The notes below the pieces were generated by a model. That model saw only the letters and a list, made by a program, of their open reading frames with translations, was not told the origin of the DNA and ran no database searches. A stretch of 64,000 bases of DNA from Roseospirillum parvum (GTDB lineage Bacteria; Pseudomonadota; Alphaproteobacteria; Rhodospirillales; Rhodospirillaceae), in the NCBI RefSeq assembly GCF_900100455.1, contig NZ_FNCV01000010.1:1-64000 (forward strand), given 5' to 3'. Shown here one piece after another: positions 11,526-22,287 of the stretch (position 1 is the first letter of the stretch; each line of letters opens with the position of its first letter). A program made the translations under genes and the position numbers.

Positions 11526-12449
11526 TCACGCGCCCCGTTCGCAGGCCACGAAGCCGTCGGGGCGCAGCACCGCCTCGCCATCCCACCGGTAGGCGACCAG
11601 CTTGCCGCCCGGCTTGGCCACGCTGTAGTCGAGGCAGGCGATGTTGGGGGCCAGCGGCTCGGGGGTGCCCTGCATCCAGTAGTGGCCCACGAACAGCGGC
11701 TTCTCGTGGCGCCCGTAGGTCACCAGATGGTCGCCGTCGATGGGGTCGTCGGGGATGTGGGGGGCGGCGCTTTCCGGCCCCAGGTAGAGGTCCCGGTAGG
11801 TCCGCCCCTGGCCCCACCAGCGAACCCGCATCTGATGACGCCGGATGCCATCGTTGTCGGCGTAGCCGGCGCCCTCGGGCAGATCGATTTCCTTACCCTT
11901 GAGCAGCGTCTCGACGGCCCGGTACTGCCACGTGCCGCGCCGCGTGGCGGCGTGGAGCAGGGCGTCATCCAACCTGACCTCGGCCCCCGGACCCTCGGCG
12001 AGACGGCGGATCGCGGCGGCATCCCAGCAGGCGTGGATGACGCGCAGGCCCGGCAGGTCCAACCACAGGGGCAGGGTGCGGAACCACGCCACCGCCTCGG
12101 CCCAGACCGCCGGCCGGTCGGCAAACTCATCCAGGAAGGCCCGGTGCTGATGGGTGTTGCGCTCGTTTCTCGGCCGCAGATGGCCGCCCGCGCCGTCCGC
12201 CGTGTGATAGGCGATGGCGTTGAACTCATGATTGCCCATGACGGCCAGCGCCGCGCCGCCGTCGATCATCGGGCGCACGAGGTCGAGGACGCGCCGCTGG
12301 TGCGGCCCCCGATCGACGAAGTCACCCACGAAGATGGCTTGCCGGCTGGTGTGCCGGTAAGCGGCCCCCTGCCGACGATAGCCCAGGCGGACGAGCAGCG
12401 CCTCCAACTCGTCCGCCCGGCCGTGAATGTCGCCAATCAGATCGTACAT
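11526..12449 (-). CDS. Calcineurin-like metallophosphoesterase
   Basis: The protein has 307 residues from the ATG at 12449. All metal-binding motifs of the PPP/ApaH-like superfamily are visible: YDLIGDIHGRADELEALL (residues 2-19), FVGDFVDRGPHQRRVLD (about 45-61), AVMGNHEFNAIAYH (about 69-82), VIHACWDAAA and later VGHYWM. These bind the di-metal centre and hydrolyse phosphoester or diadenosine-type substrates. The ORF is open well upstream of 12449, but that sequence is antisense to nothing useful and not conserved-looking. It is convergent with the WYL regulator, ending 6 bp from it, with no terminator between. Exact substrate cannot be told. Confidence 0.85.
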   Translation of the reverse strand: MYDLIGDIHGRADELEALLVRLGYRRQGAAYRHTSRQAIFVGDFVDRGPHQRRVLDLVRPMIDGGAALAVMGNHEFNAIAYHTADGAGGHLRPRNERNTHQHRAFLDEFADRPAVWAEAVAWFRTLPLWLDLPGLRVIHACWDAAAIRRLAEGPGAEVRLDDALLHAATRRGTWQYRAVETLLKGKEIDLPEGAGYADNDGIRRHQMRVRWWGQGRTYRDLYLGPESAAPHIPDDPIDGDHLVTYGRHEKPLFVGHYWMQGTPEPLAPNIACLDYSVAKPGGKLVAYRWDGEAVLRPDGFVACERGA

Positions 12450-12765
12450 GCGTCTTCCTCGTCCCCGGGCCCGGCGGCCATCACGATCCGGGCGCGCCGT
12501 GGCGACATCATGGCGATGGCGGCGGCGGCGTGCATCAACCGTCGGCCCCCACAACAGGGAGCCCCGCAACCCGGCCATGCGCCAGGGCCAGCCCAACACG
12601 CCTGGACCGCCGGCGTCGAAGCGGTCACCATGCCCCTCTTCCGGCCGGCTCGGCGGGGCCCCACGCTGGTCCACGCCGCGCCGTGCCCCACGCCCGGGCA
12701 GGGACGTGGTTTCGCGCCGTCCGTGGTCCGCGCCACGGAAAACGAGAGCAACAAGGAGACTGGCG
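12450..12765. promoter_or_regulatory. Divergent intergenic region, phosphoesterase and dcuB
   Basis: These 316 bp are without a gene. They must hold promoters for both divergent genes. A good ribosome binding site AAGGAG lies at 12753-12758 before dcuB. No convincing sigma-70 pair or FNR-type TTGAT-N4-ATCAA site is visible. Confidence 0.35.
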
Positions 12766-14097
12766 ATGTTGTGGATCCAACTGGCCATCACCCTCGGCGC
12801 CCTGTACCTGGGGGCGCGCATCGGCGGCCTGGGGATGGGCATAACCGGCGGCCTGGGCGTCGTCATCCTGTGTTTCGGCTTCGGGCTGGAGCCCGGCTCG
12901 CCGCCCATTTCGGTGATGCTGATCATCCTTGCCGCGGTGACCGCCGCCTCGGCGCTGGAGGCGGCCCGGGGCATGGAATGGCTGGTCCAGCTTTCCGAGC
13001 GCCTGCTGCGCCGCTTCCCCAAGGCGGTCACCTTCCTGGGGCCGCTGGTCACCTACAGCATGACCGTTTCGGTGGGCACCGGGCATACCGTCTACGTCAT
13101 CCAGCCGATCATCGCCGACGTGGCGCGCAAGACCGGCATCCGCCCCGAACGCCCGCTGGCCGCCGCCTCGGTGGCCTCGCAGTTGGGCATCACGGCCAGC
13201 CCGCTGTCGGCCGCCGTGGTCTGGATGGTGACCCAGTTCGAGGAGCAGGGCGGCGCCTACACCCTGGGCGACGTCTTGATGATCACCATCCCGGCGACCC
13301 TGGTCGGGCTGCTGGTGGCGGCCACCGCGCAAAGCTTCGTCGGCAAGGACCTGAAGGACGATCCGATCTATCAGAAGCGCATGGCCGACCCGGTCACGCG
13401 GGCCGAGATCGAGGACGCCGATGCCTCGCTGCTCGGCATCACCCTGCCGGCCAGCGCCAAGCGGGCGGTGGCCATCTTCCTGGCCGGGCTGGTCTCCATC
13501 GTGGTGCTCGGCATGTTCCCCGAGTTGCGCCCGGTGGCCGACGCCGCGACCGGCAAGCCGGTCGGCATGGGCGACGTCATCCAGATGGCCCTGCTGGCCA
13601 CCGCCGCGATCATCGTGCTGACCTGCGGCGTGAAGGCCAAGACCATGGTTTCGGGCGGCGTCTTCCGCGCCGGCATGAGCGCCGTGGTGGCCATTTTCGG
13701 CATCGCCTGGCTGGCCGACACCTTCGTCACCAACAACCTCGACACCATCAAGCCGGCCATCGAGGGCATGGTGTCCGAGAACCAGTGGATGTTCGCCTTC
13801 GCCTTCTTCCTGGTCTCGATCATCGTCAACAGCCAGGCGGCGACGGCCAAGATGCTGGGCCCGTTGGCCTTCCAGTTGGGGGTGGCGCCGGCCACCCTGA
13901 TCGGCATCTTCCCGTCGGTCTATGCCTACTACTTCATCCCCAACTACCCGAGCGATCTGGCCACGGTGAACTTCGACCGCACCGGCACGACGCGGATCGG
14001 CCGCTTCCTGCTCAACCACTCGTTCATGCTGCCCGGGCTGCTGTGCACCTGGGTCTCGGTGGGCACCGGGCTGCTGCTGGTCAACCTGCTGCTGTAG
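12766..14097 (+). CDS. dcuB: Anaerobic C4-dicarboxylate transporter, Dcu family
   Basis: The protein has 443 residues, the family's usual length, with about ten to twelve hydrophobic segments and no signal peptide. Family blocks are LYLGARIGGLGMGITGGLGV near the N-terminus, VSVGTGHTVYVIQPIIADVA, KTGIRPERPLAAASVASQLG, ITASPLSAAVVWM, VNSQAATAKMLGPLAFQLGV, and a terminal YPSDLATVNFDRTGTTRIGR. The GTGHxxY and RPERP blocks are closer to DcuB than DcuA. DcuB exchanges external fumarate, malate or aspartate for succinate across the inner membrane during fumarate respiration. The ATG at 12766 has AAGGAG 7 bp upstream. Confidence 0.9.
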   Translation: MLWIQLAITLGALYLGARIGGLGMGITGGLGVVILCFGFGLEPGSPPISVMLIILAAVTAASALEAARGMEWLVQLSERLLRRFPKAVTFLGPLVTYSMTVSVGTGHTVYVIQPIIADVARKTGIRPERPLAAASVASQLGITASPLSAAVVWMVTQFEEQGGAYTLGDVLMITIPATLVGLLVAATAQSFVGKDLKDDPIYQKRMADPVTRAEIEDADASLLGITLPASAKRAVAIFLAGLVSIVVLGMFPELRPVADAATGKPVGMGDVIQMALLATAAIIVLTCGVKAKTMVSGGVFRAGMSAVVAIFGIAWLADTFVTNNLDTIKPAIEGMVSENQWMFAFAFFLVSIIVNSQAATAKMLGPLAFQLGVAPATLIGIFPSVYAYYFIPNYPSDLATVNFDRTGTTRIGRFLLNHSFMLPGLLCTWVSVGTGLLLVNLLL

Positions 14098-14181
14098 GTG
14101 GGGCGGGCCACGCCACACAGGCAAGGGGCGGCGGCCAGAGGGGCGCCGCCCCGAAACTTTGCCCCCAGTTTTCCACGGCCC

Positions 14182-14718
14182 CTACCCCGGCCGCCACTGC
14201 CCGGGGGCCAGTCCGTCCAGCCCATAGGGGCCGACCCGGGTGCGGATCAGGCGCAGGGTGGGGTGCCCGACATGGGCCGTCATCCGCCGGACCTGACGAT
14301 TGCGGCCCTCGCCCAGGGTGAGCTCGATCCAGCTTGTGGGGATGCGGGCCCGGTAGCGCACCGGCGGCTCGCGCGGCCACAGCCAGGAGGGCTCATCGAC
14401 CCGGCGCGCCGTGGCCGGGCGGGTCGGGCCATCCTTCAGGGTCACCCCGCCGGCCAGGGCGGCCAGGGCCGCTTCGCCGATGTCGCCCTCGACCTGGACC
14501 AGATAGGTCTTCTTCTTGCCGTGGCGCGGCTGGCTGAGGCGGGCCTGGAGCCGCCCGTCATCGGTCAGCACCAGCAGCCCCTCGCTGTCGCGGTCGAGCC
14601 GCCCGGCGGGACGCACCCCCGGGCGGTCGATGTAGGCGGCCAGGGTGGGGTGGCCGGTTCCCTCGTCGGTGAACTGGCTGAGCACCCCGTACGGCTTGTT
14701 GAACAGGACGACGCCCAC
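14182..14718 (-). CDS. rluE: rRNA large-subunit pseudouridine synthase E-type
   Basis: From the GTG at 14718 the protein has 178 residues; an upstream GTG at 14760 would overlap ppa by 20 bp and lacks a spaced ribosome binding site, while GGGGAG lies before 14718. It begins [20 protein letters not shown], without an N-terminal S4 domain. The catalytic block [20 protein letters not shown] carries the active-site Asp. [11 protein letters not shown] and the C-terminal [20 protein letters not shown] are typical of the RsuA/RluB/E/F family. The lack of S4 and the [12 protein letters not shown] start favour RluE, which in E. coli modifies U2457 of 23S rRNA. It is downstream of ppa. Confidence 0.88.
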   Translation of the reverse strand: MGVVLFNKPYGVLSQFTDEGTGHPTLAAYIDRPGVRPAGRLDRDSEGLLVLTDDGRLQARLSQPRHGKKKTYLVQVEGDIGEAALAALAGGVTLKDGPTRPATARRVDEPSWLWPREPPVRYRARIPTSWIELTLGEGRNRQVRRMTAHVGHPTLRLIRTRVGPYGLDGLAPGQWRPG

Positions 14719-14740
14719 CGCCCCGTTCTCCCCGGCTCGG

Positions 14741-15295
14741 CTACTTCTTTTTCTTGTCACCCTTGAGGGCGTCCTGGTGGGCCTTGATCGAGGCCTCGAT
14801 CACCTTGGCCGCCTCGGTGGCGTTGCCCCAGCCCAGGATCTTGGTCCACTTGCCCTCTTCGAGGTCCTTGTAGTGGGCGAAGAAGTGCTCGATGCGGCGC
14901 AGCTCCACGGGGCGCACGTCGCCGAAGTTGGTGACGTTGTCGTGGTAGGGATGCAGCTTGGAGTGGGGCACGGCGAGCAGCTTCTCGTCCATGCCCGCCT
15001 CGTCCTCCATGCGCAGCACGCCGATCGGGCGCGAGCGCAGCACCGAGCCGACGGCCACCGGAATGCGGCCCAGCACCATGACGTCCACCGGATCGCCGTC
15101 GTCGGACAGGGTGTGGGGGATGAAGCCGTAGTTGCACGGGTAGTGCATGGCGGTGTGCAGGAAGCGGTCGACGTACATGGCGCCCGATTCCTTGTCCACC
15201 TCGTACTTCACCGGGTCGGCCCGCATGGGGATCTCGATGATCACGTTGACGTCCCAGGGCGGGTTCTCGCCCACCTTGATCTTGCCGATATCCAT
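14741..15295 (-). CDS. ppa: Inorganic pyrophosphatase
   Basis: The protein has 184 residues from the ATG at 15295 ([20 protein letters not shown]). It hydrolyses PPi to phosphate in the cytosol and pulls biosynthetic reactions forward. Active-site blocks of family I enzymes are visible: [40 protein letters not shown] with the DxDPxD-type signature continued by VDVMVLG, and [21 protein letters not shown] tail ends the protein. The frame is open upstream to 15451, but that part is Arg/Pro-rich and not conserved. It is divergent from sufE. Confidence 0.97.
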   Translation of the reverse strand: MDIGKIKVGENPPWDVNVIIEIPMRADPVKYEVDKESGAMYVDRFLHTAMHYPCNYGFIPHTLSDDGDPVDVMVLGRIPVAVGSVLRSRPIGVLRMEDEAGMDEKLLAVPHSKLHPYHDNVTNFGDVRPVELRRIEHFFAHYKDLEEGKWTKILGWGNATEAAKVIEASIKAHQDALKGDKKKK

Positions 15296-15519
15296 GGCTC
15301 TTGGTGTGTCCTCTTGCTTGGCAGAACGCCAGAGGGGGCACGCCGTCCCCCGGACATCGGGGGGCGGGGCGCCGGGCTGGCGAAACGGGAAATGGCGGCG
15401 CACCATACCCGCTCGGGGCGCCCTGTGCACCTGCGAAGTTGCTTCCCGCAACTAAAGACCCCAAGGGTTCCCCTTTGCCGTCGGGGAGCCCATATTCGCC
15501 CCATTGCCGCCAACAAGCG

Positions 15520-15963
15520 ATGAGGCCAAGGGTGAGCACCGCGCTGGATGACCTGTACGACACCTTCGAACTGCTCGGCGACGACTGGGAGGAACGCTAC
15601 CGCCACCTGATCGACCTGGGCCGCCAACTGCCCCCCCTCTCCGACACCGAACAGGTACCGGCCAACAAGGTGGAGGGGTGCATGAGCCAGGTGTGGATGG
15701 TCATCGGCCCCGACCCCGCCGCCCCCGACCGCCTGACCTTCCGCGCCGTCTCCGACGCCCACATCGTGAACGGCCTGATTGCCGTGCTGCGGGCCCTCTA
15801 CGACGGCCGCCCGGCCTCGGAGGTGCTGGCGTTGGACATCGACGCCGCCTTCGCCCGCCTGGGCCTGGACGAGCATCTGTCGCCCAACCGGCGCAACGGC
15901 TTTGCCGCCATGGTCGGACGCATCCGCCAGACCGCCCAGCAGATGACGGAGGACCAGGCATGA
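15520..15963 (+). CDS. sufE: SufE, cysteine desulfuration protein
   Basis: The protein has 147 residues from the ATG at 15520; a GTG at 15532 is an alternative. SufE accepts sulfane sulfur from SufS and delivers it for Fe-S cluster assembly. The block TFELLGDDWEERYRHLIDLG leads to NKVEGCMSQVWM, where the Cys is the sulfur-accepting residue. LGLDEHLSPNRRNGFAAMVG is the conserved C-terminal part. No sufS is adjacent, so SufE is away from the suf cluster here. The stop overlaps the next gene's ATG by ATGA. Confidence 0.95.
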   Translation: MRPRVSTALDDLYDTFELLGDDWEERYRHLIDLGRQLPPLSDTEQVPANKVEGCMSQVWMVIGPDPAAPDRLTFRAVSDAHIVNGLIAVLRALYDGRPASEVLALDIDAAFARLGLDEHLSPNRRNGFAAMVGRIRQTAQQMTEDQA

Positions 15964-17333
15964 GCCCGCTGGCCCGCCGCCTGACCCTGCTGGCGCTGGT
16001 CATCCTCCCCCTGGCCCTGCCCAGCCCGGCCCGGGCCGAGGTGTTCGGGGCCGAGACGGCGACCCTCAAGAATGGCCTTCAGGTGGTGGTGGTGCCCAAC
16101 CATCGCGGCCCGGTGATCCATCACATGGTGTGGTACAAGGTGGGCGCGGCGGACGAACCGCCCGGCAAGTCGGGGCTGGCCCACCTCTTGGAACACCTGA
16201 TGTTCAAGGGCACCGAGAAGGTCCCGGCCGGCGAATTCTCGAAGATCGTGGCCCGCAACGGGGGGCGCGACAACGCCTTCACCGGCTCCGACTACACGGC
16301 CTATCACCAGACCATTGCCCGCGACCGCCTGCCCCTGGTCATGGAGCTGGAGGCCGACCGGCTGGCCAACCTCCGGCTGGCCGAGGAGGATTTCCAGACC
16401 GAGCGCCAGGTGGTCCTGGAGGAACGCCTCTCGAGGGTCGAGAACGAGCCGGCCGCCCTGCTTGCCGAGCGCCTGGATCTGGCCCTGTGGGTGACCCACC
16501 CCTACCGCAACCCGGTGATCGGCTGGGAGGACGAGATCAAGGCCCTGACCCGCACCGACGCGCTGGCCTTCCACGCCGCCCATTATGCCCCCAACAACGC
16601 CATCCTGGTGGTCGCCGGCGACGTGACGCTGGACGAAGTGTTGCCGCTGGCCGAGAAGTTCTTCGGCCCCATCCCGGCGGCCGAGGTGGCCGAGCGAACA
16701 CGGCCCGAACGCCTGCCGCCGCCGGCCCGGGCGACCATCGAGATGGCCCACCCCCGGGTCGCCCAGGCCAGCTTCCGGCGCCTCTATCCGGCCCCGGCGG
16801 CGAGCGATCCCACGGGCGACACCCCGGCCCTCGAGGTGCTGGGCGAGATCCTCGGCGGCGGCGGCAGCAGCCGGCTCTATCGCCGGCTGGTGGTCGACGA
16901 CGCGGTGGCGACCACCGCCGGCCTGTGGGTCGACCCCCATGGCCGCGACTACGCCACCGTCGGGCTCTATGGCCGGCCCCGCCCGCCCCACACCCTGAAC
17001 GACCTGGAAGCGGCCATGGACGCCGAGATCAGCCGCCTGTTGGCAGACGGCGTAAGCGCCGAGGAGGTGGCCGGGGCGATCGACAAGCTGACCGCCCGCG
17101 TCGCCTACGCGCGCGACGATCTGGCCACCGGCGCCGAGGTGCTGGGCCGCGCCCTGGCCACCGGCAGCACGGTGGCCGAGGTGGAAGCCTGGCCCGAGCG
17201 CATCGCCGAGGTGACGCCCCAGCGGGTGATGGCGGTGGCCCGCGCCGTGCTGGGCGGGGAGCGCGCCGTCACCGGCCTGCTGCGCCCGGCCGCCAGCGCC
17301 CCGGAGACCAGCGCTCCGGAGGCCCGCCAATGA
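15960..17333 (+). CDS. M16 family zinc peptidase (catalytic partner)
   Basis: The protein has 457 residues with a clear signal peptide (RRLTLLALVILPLALPSPAR then AEVFGA), so it acts in the periplasm or outer membrane. The inverted zinc motif HXXEH is present as LAHLLEHLMFKGTE near residue 77, with the second metal Glu expected in LSRVENEPAALL. M16A and M16C-type domains follow. The ATG overlaps sufE by 4 bp and the TGA overlaps the next M16 gene by 4 bp. The pair resembles the two-subunit arrangement of processing-peptidase relatives. The substrate is unknown; small peptide degradation is typical. Confidence 0.93.
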   Translation: MSPLARRLTLLALVILPLALPSPARAEVFGAETATLKNGLQVVVVPNHRGPVIHHMVWYKVGAADEPPGKSGLAHLLEHLMFKGTEKVPAGEFSKIVARNGGRDNAFTGSDYTAYHQTIARDRLPLVMELEADRLANLRLAEEDFQTERQVVLEERLSRVENEPAALLAERLDLALWVTHPYRNPVIGWEDEIKALTRTDALAFHAAHYAPNNAILVVAGDVTLDEVLPLAEKFFGPIPAAEVAERTRPERLPPPARATIEMAHPRVAQASFRRLYPAPAASDPTGDTPALEVLGEILGGGGSSRLYRRLVVDDAVATTAGLWVDPHGRDYATVGLYGRPRPPHTLNDLEAAMDAEISRLLADGVSAEEVAGAIDKLTARVAYARDDLATGAEVLGRALATGSTVAEVEAWPERIAEVTPQRVMAVARAVLGGERAVTGLLRPAASAPETSAPEARQ

Positions 17334-18652
17334 AACGCCTGATCGGACTGGCCTGCCTGCTGCTTCTCGCCGTCGCCGCCCCGGCCCGGGCCGAGGTCGC
17401 CGTCACCGAGGTTCGCGGCCCCGAAAGCGGCGTCACCGCGTGGCTGGTCGAGGACCGCACGGCACCGGTCGTCTCGCTGGCCCTGGCCTTCACCGGCGGC
17501 GCGGCGCTCGACCCGGCCGAAAAGGCCGGGCGGGCCCGCCTGCTCGCCGGTACCCTGGACGAAGGGGCGGGCGAGCTGTCCAGCCCCGCCTTCCGCAAGG
17601 CGCTGGAGGACGACTCCATCGAGCTGTCCTTCTCGGCCCGCCGCGACGAGTTCAGCGGCCAGTTGAAAACCCTGGCCGAGCGCCGCGACCGGGCCTTCGA
17701 GTTGCTGGGTCTGGCCCTGAGCCAGCCGCGCTTCGACGCCGACCCGGTGGCGCGGGTGAAAAGCCAGATCCTGGCCGCCCTCGAGCGCGACGCCGAGGAC
17801 CCGCAAACCCTGGCCATGCGCCGCCTGATGGCCGAGTTGTTCAAGGGCCACCCCTACGCCCGGCCCACCGCCGGCACCCCGGAAACGGTGGCCGACCTGA
17901 ACCGCGACGACCTGCTGGCGGCCGCCCGCGCCACCCTGGTCCGCGACCGTCTGCTGGTCACCGTGGTCGGCGCCATCACCCCGGCCGAGTTGGCCCCGCT
18001 GCTCGACGTGGCTTTCGCCGATCTGCCGGAAACGGCGCCCCAACAGGCCCCCGTGCCGGACACCACGCCGCGCCCCCCGGCCAGCCCCGAACAGGCCACC
18101 GTGCACATCGCCAAGGACCTGCCGCAGGCGGTCGCCGCCTTCGCCCAGCCCGGGATCAGGCGCGACGACCCCGACTGGTACGCCGCCTATGTGCTGAACT
18201 ACATCCTGGGCGGCGGCGGCTTCTCGTCGCGCCTGATGCAGACGGTGCGGGTGGACAACGGGCTGGCCTACAGCGTCTACAGCTATCTCTACCCGTTCGA
18301 CCATGCCGCCCTGTGGCTGGGCGGGGTGGCCACCTCGGCCGACAGGATCGACCGCTCGCTCGACCTGATCCGCGAGGAGTGGCGGAAAATGGCCGAAAAC
18401 GGCCCGACGGCGACGGAACTGGCCGACGCCAAGACCTACCTGACCGGCGCCTGGGCCCTGCGCTTCACCAGCACCGACGGCATTGCCGGCCTGCTGCTGG
18501 CGGCGCGGCGCGAGGGGCTGGGCGAGGACTACGTGAACCGCCGCAACGACTTCATCGAGGCGGTGACGCTGGGCGACCTGAAGCGCCTCGCCGCCCGGCA
18601 CCTGGATGCCGATCAGGTGCTGACCGTGGTGGTCGGGCCAAAGGCCCAGTAA
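17330..18652 (+). CDS. M16 family peptidase-like protein (partner without zinc motif)
   Basis: The protein has 440 residues with a signal peptide (MKRLIGLACLLLLAVAAPAR then AEVAVTEV). It keeps the M16 fold (GGAALDPAEKAGRARLLAGT, and the C-terminal GGGGFSSRLMQTVRVDNGLA YSV block with the R/Y pair) but lacks HXXEH: the equivalent stretch has AGRARLLAGTLDEG. It therefore should act as the non-catalytic half of a heterodimer with the preceding peptidase, as in mitochondrial processing peptidase alpha subunits. Start and stop overlap of ATGA links their translation. Confidence 0.92.
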   Translation: MKRLIGLACLLLLAVAAPARAEVAVTEVRGPESGVTAWLVEDRTAPVVSLALAFTGGAALDPAEKAGRARLLAGTLDEGAGELSSPAFRKALEDDSIELSFSARRDEFSGQLKTLAERRDRAFELLGLALSQPRFDADPVARVKSQILAALERDAEDPQTLAMRRLMAELFKGHPYARPTAGTPETVADLNRDDLLAAARATLVRDRLLVTVVGAITPAELAPLLDVAFADLPETAPQQAPVPDTTPRPPASPEQATVHIAKDLPQAVAAFAQPGIRRDDPDWYAAYVLNYILGGGGFSSRLMQTVRVDNGLAYSVYSYLYPFDHAALWLGGVATSADRIDRSLDLIREEWRKMAENGPTATELADAKTYLTGAWALRFTSTDGIAGLLLAARREGLGEDYVNRRNDFIEAVTLGDLKRLAARHLDADQVLTVVVGPKAQ

Positions 18653-18742
18653 CCAAAGGTCCAGTAAAACGCCCGCCCCCGGCCCGCCTTTGCTAGAGTG
18701 GCCGGGGAGTGCCATCCATCGTCCAAGAGGGGAAACGGGGAC

Positions 18743-20392
18743 ATGAGCCGGCTCGATCACGCCACCGCCTGGGAGGCCCTGAAAAGCCACTACACCGAGG
18801 TCCGTGACCTGCACATGCGCGACCTCTTCGCCGCCGACCCGGAACGCTTCAGGCGTTTCTCGCTGTCGGTCGGCGACCTGATGCTGGACTATTCCAAGAA
18901 CCGCATCACCGAGGAAACCCGCAACCTGCTGGTCACCCTGGCCGAGGAGCGCGGGGTGCCGGAAATGCGCGCCGCCATGTTCTCCGGCGCGCCGATCAAC
19001 AGCACCGAGCATCGCGCCGTACTGCACGTGGCGCTGCGCAACCGCGCCGGCCGCGTCATCGAGGTGGACGGCGAGGACGTCACCCCGCTGGTCAACGCCG
19101 AACTGGCCAAGGTGCGCGCCTTTGCCGAAAAGGTGCGCGACGGCTCGTGGACCGGGGCCACCGGCAAGCCGGTGCGCGACGTCGTCAACATTGGCATCGG
19201 CGGCTCCGACCTCGGCCCGGCGATGGTCACCCAGGCCCTCAAGCCCTACGGCAAGTCGGGCCTCAAGGTGCATTTCGTCTCCAACGTCGACGCCAGCCAT
19301 CTGGTCGAGACGCTGAAGGGCCTGGACCCCGAGACCACCCTGTTCCTGGTCGCCTCCAAGACCTTCACCACCCAGGAAACCCTGACCAACGCCACCACCG
19401 CCCGCCAGTGGCTGACCGCCGCCCTGGGCGAGGCGGCGGTGGCCAACCACTTCGCCGCCATGTCGACCAACGCCGAGGCGGTCGGCGCCTTCGGCATCGA
19501 CACCGCCAACATGTTCCGCTTCTGGGACTGGGTGGGCGGCCGCTACTCGCTGTGGAGCGCCATCGGCCTGCCCATCGCCATCGCCATCGGGCCGGACAAC
19601 TTCGACGCCCTCCTGGCCGGGGCCGAGGACATGGACCGCCACTTCCACGAGGCCCCGCTGGCCGAGAACATGCCGGTCATCCTGGCCCTGCTCGGGGTGT
19701 GGTACACCAACTTCTTCGGCTCAGGCGCCCATGCCGTGCTGCCCTACGACCAGTACCTGGCCCGCCTGCCCGCCTACCTCCAGCAGGCCGACATGGAAAG
19801 CAACGGCAAGACCACCTGCCGCGACGGCAAGCCGGCCCTGTGGGCCACCGGCCCGGTGCTGTTCGGCGAGCCGGGCACCAACGGCCAGCACAGCTTCTAT
19901 CAGTTGCTGCACCAGGGCAGCCACCTGATCCCCTGCGACTTCATCGCCCCGGCGCAGAGCCACAACCCGCGCGGCGACCATCACGCCATCCTGCTGGCCA
20001 ACGTGCTGGCCCAGGGCGAGGCGCTGATGCGCGGCAAGACCGCCGCCGAGGCCGAGGCCGAACTGGAGGCCGCCAGCCTGCCGGCCTCCCAGGTCGAGGC
20101 CCTGGTGCCGCACAAGGTGTTCCCCGGCAACCGGCCCAGCAACACCCTCATCATGCCGCGCCTGACGCCGCGCACCCTGGGCATGCTGATCGCCCTCTAC
20201 GAGCACAAGATCTTCGTGCAGGGCGTCATCTGGGGGATCAATTCCTTCGACCAGTGGGGGGTCGAGCTGGGCAAGCAGTTGGCCAAGCGCATCCTGCCGG
20301 CGCTCAAGGACGACGCCTCGCCGGCGGCCGGTCACGACGCCTCCACCGCCGGGCTGATCGCCGCCGTCAAGGCGCTGCGCGCCGGCAAGTGA
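18743..20392 (+). CDS. pgi: Glucose-6-phosphate isomerase
   Basis: The protein has 549 residues from the ATG at 18743, the usual length. It interconverts glucose-6-P and fructose-6-P in the cytosol. Blocks seen are [53 protein letters not shown] (phosphosugar binding), [13 protein letters not shown], the PGI signature region [20 protein letters not shown] and [19 protein letters not shown] with the catalytic Glu and His, and [30 protein letters not shown] stretch precedes the start. mutL begins 5 bp after the stop, so both are likely on one transcript. Confidence 0.98.
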   Translation: MSRLDHATAWEALKSHYTEVRDLHMRDLFAADPERFRRFSLSVGDLMLDYSKNRITEETRNLLVTLAEERGVPEMRAAMFSGAPINSTEHRAVLHVALRNRAGRVIEVDGEDVTPLVNAELAKVRAFAEKVRDGSWTGATGKPVRDVVNIGIGGSDLGPAMVTQALKPYGKSGLKVHFVSNVDASHLVETLKGLDPETTLFLVASKTFTTQETLTNATTARQWLTAALGEAAVANHFAAMSTNAEAVGAFGIDTANMFRFWDWVGGRYSLWSAIGLPIAIAIGPDNFDALLAGAEDMDRHFHEAPLAENMPVILALLGVWYTNFFGSGAHAVLPYDQYLARLPAYLQQADMESNGKTTCRDGKPALWATGPVLFGEPGTNGQHSFYQLLHQGSHLIPCDFIAPAQSHNPRGDHHAILLANVLAQGEALMRGKTAAEAEAELEAASLPASQVEALVPHKVFPGNRPSNTLIMPRLTPRTLGMLIALYEHKIFVQGVIWGINSFDQWGVELGKQLAKRILPALKDDASPAAGHDASTAGLIAAVKALRAGK

Positions 20393-20397
20393 CGTCC

Positions 20398-22287
20398 ATG
20401 CTGCGCCGGCTGCCCGCCACCCTGGTCAACCAGATAGCCGCCGGCGAGGTGGTGGAGCGGCCGGCCAGTGCCTTGAAGGAACTGGTCGAGAACGCGCTGG
20501 ACGCCGGGGCGACGCGGATCGACGCCACCCTGGCCGAGGCCGGGCGCAGCCTGATCGCGGTGCTCGACGACGGGCGCGGCATGACCCCCGAGGAGATGGA
20601 GCTGGCGGTCGAACGCCACGCCACCAGCAAGCTGCCGGACGACGACCTGCTCGACATCGCCTTCCTCGGCTTTCGCGGCGAGGCGTTGCCCTCGATCGCC
20701 TCGGTGGCCCGCCTCAGCCTGACCAGCCGGCCGCGCGATCAGGCCGCGGACAGCGCCTGGCGGCTGACCGTCGAGGGCGGCGAGAAGCGCGACCTGGTCC
20801 CCGCCGCCCACCCGCCGGGGACCCGGGTCGAGGTGCGCGACCTGTTCTTCGCCACCCCGGCGCGGCTCAAGTTCCTGAAGTCCAACCGGGCCGAACAGGC
20901 GGCCGCCATCGACGCCCTCCAGCGCCTGGGCATGGCCCACCCAGAGGTCGCCTTCACCCTGTCCGACGGCCAGCGGCGCATGGTCGACCTGCCGGCCCTG
21001 CCGCCCGACCTGCTGGCCGACCCGGCGAGTGCCCGCCTGTCGCGCCTGACCCGGGTGCTGGGCCGCGACTTCGCCGACAACGCCCTGGCCGTCGATGCCG
21101 AGCGTGAGGGGGTGCGTCTGGTCGGCCACATCGGCCTGCCCACCTTCACCCGCTCGACCGCCCAGGCCCAGTACCTGTTCGTCAACGGCCGTCCGGTGCG
21201 CGACCGCCTGTTGACCGGGGCGGTGCGCGGCGCCTACCAGGACGTGCTGGCCGGCCACCGCCATCCGGTGCTGGCCCTGTATGTGGAGATCGACCCCCGC
21301 GAGGTGGACGTGAACGTCCATCCGGCCAAGGCCGAGGTGCGCTTCCGCGACCCGGCCCTGGTGCGCGGCCTGATCGTCGGCGCCCTGCGTCATACCCTGG
21401 CCCAGGCCGGGGTGCGCACGGCGACCACGGTCAGCCAACAGGCCCTGGGCGCGGTGCGGCCGGAGGGCTCGGCGCCGCTGGCCCGGGCCGGGCAAGGGGG
21501 GCGCCAGGGATGGCATGGCGGATGGGGCACCTGGTCCCCCGCCCCGCCCTCGGCCGAGGCCATCGCCGCCGGGATGGCCTCCCAGGCCCCGGCGGCGAAC
21601 GGTCTGGCCGACCAGGGACGCCTCGCCGGTTGGGAGCTGCCGCCCCAGGGGCGCGACCCGGCCAACCAGAGCGATCCCGCGCCGCCCCCCGAGCCACCCG
21701 GCGCCGACCACCCGCTGGGGGTGGCGCGCGGTCAGGTGCACGACACCTACATCGTCGCCGAAACGCCGGACGGGCTGGTCATCGTCGACCAGCACGCCGC
21801 CCACGAGCGTCTGGTCCTGGAACGCATGAGCGCTGCCCTGGCCGAGTCGGGCGTGCCCCGTCAGGCCCTGCTCATCCCCGAGGTGGTGGAGCTCGACCCG
21901 GCGGCGGCGGAACGCCTCGCCGCCCGGGCCGAGGAGTTGGCCGACCTCGGGCTGGTGCTGGAAGCCTTCGGCCCGGGCACCCTGATCGTGCGCGAAACCC
22001 CGGCCCTGCTCGGCGAGACCGACGTCCAGGGGCTGATCCGCGATCTGGCCGACGAGCTGGCCGAGACCGACCACACCACCGCCCTCAAACAGCGCCTGGG
22101 CGATGTCTGCGCCACCCTGGCCTGCCACGGCTCGGTGCGCGCCGGGCGGCGCCTGTCCCTGACCGAAATGAACGCCCTGTTGCGCCAGATGGAGGCCACC
22201 CCCCGGTCGGGTCAGTGCAACCACGGCCGCCCGACCTGGGTGCGCCTGGACAAGACCGACATCGAACGCCTGTTCGGCCGGCGCTGA
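20398..22287 (+). CDS. mutL: DNA mismatch repair protein MutL
   Basis: The protein has 629 residues. The GHKL ATPase domain is clear: [36 protein letters not shown], and [13 protein letters not shown] with GFRGEAL. The linker (about residues 350-440) is Pro/Gly/Ala-rich. The C-terminal domain has [12 protein letters not shown], matching the DQHA(X)2E(X)4E endonuclease motif, plus [11 protein letters not shown] and [10 protein letters not shown]. So this is predicted to be a nicking MutL, as expected in bacteria without MutH. It couples MutS mismatch recognition to strand incision. The ATG is 5 bp after pgi, and the next ORF starts directly at its stop. Confidence 0.97.
   Translation: MLRRLPATLVNQIAAGEVVERPASALKELVENALDAGATRIDATLAEAGRSLIAVLDDGRGMTPEEMELAVERHATSKLPDDDLLDIAFLGFRGEALPSIASVARLSLTSRPRDQAADSAWRLTVEGGEKRDLVPAAHPPGTRVEVRDLFFATPARLKFLKSNRAEQAAAIDALQRLGMAHPEVAFTLSDGQRRMVDLPALPPDLLADPASARLSRLTRVLGRDFADNALAVDAEREGVRLVGHIGLPTFTRSTAQAQYLFVNGRPVRDRLLTGAVRGAYQDVLAGHRHPVLALYVEIDPREVDVNVHPAKAEVRFRDPALVRGLIVGALRHTLAQAGVRTATTVSQQALGAVRPEGSAPLARAGQGGRQGWHGGWGTWSPAPPSAEAIAAGMASQAPAANGLADQGRLAGWELPPQGRDPANQSDPAPPPEPPGADHPLGVARGQVHDTYIVAETPDGLVIVDQHAAHERLVLERMSAALAESGVPRQALLIPEVVELDPAAAERLAARAEELADLGLVLEAFGPGTLIVRETPALLGETDVQGLIRDLADELAETDHTTALKQRLGDVCATLACHGSVRAGRRLSLTEMNALLRQMEATPRSGQCNHGRPTWVRLDKTDIERLFGRR

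Noticed and set aside
14718-14760. Upstream GTG start for rluE overlapping ppa
   Set aside because: It lacks a well-spaced ribosome binding site and adds a basic peptide that is not conserved-looking; GTG 14718 fits better.
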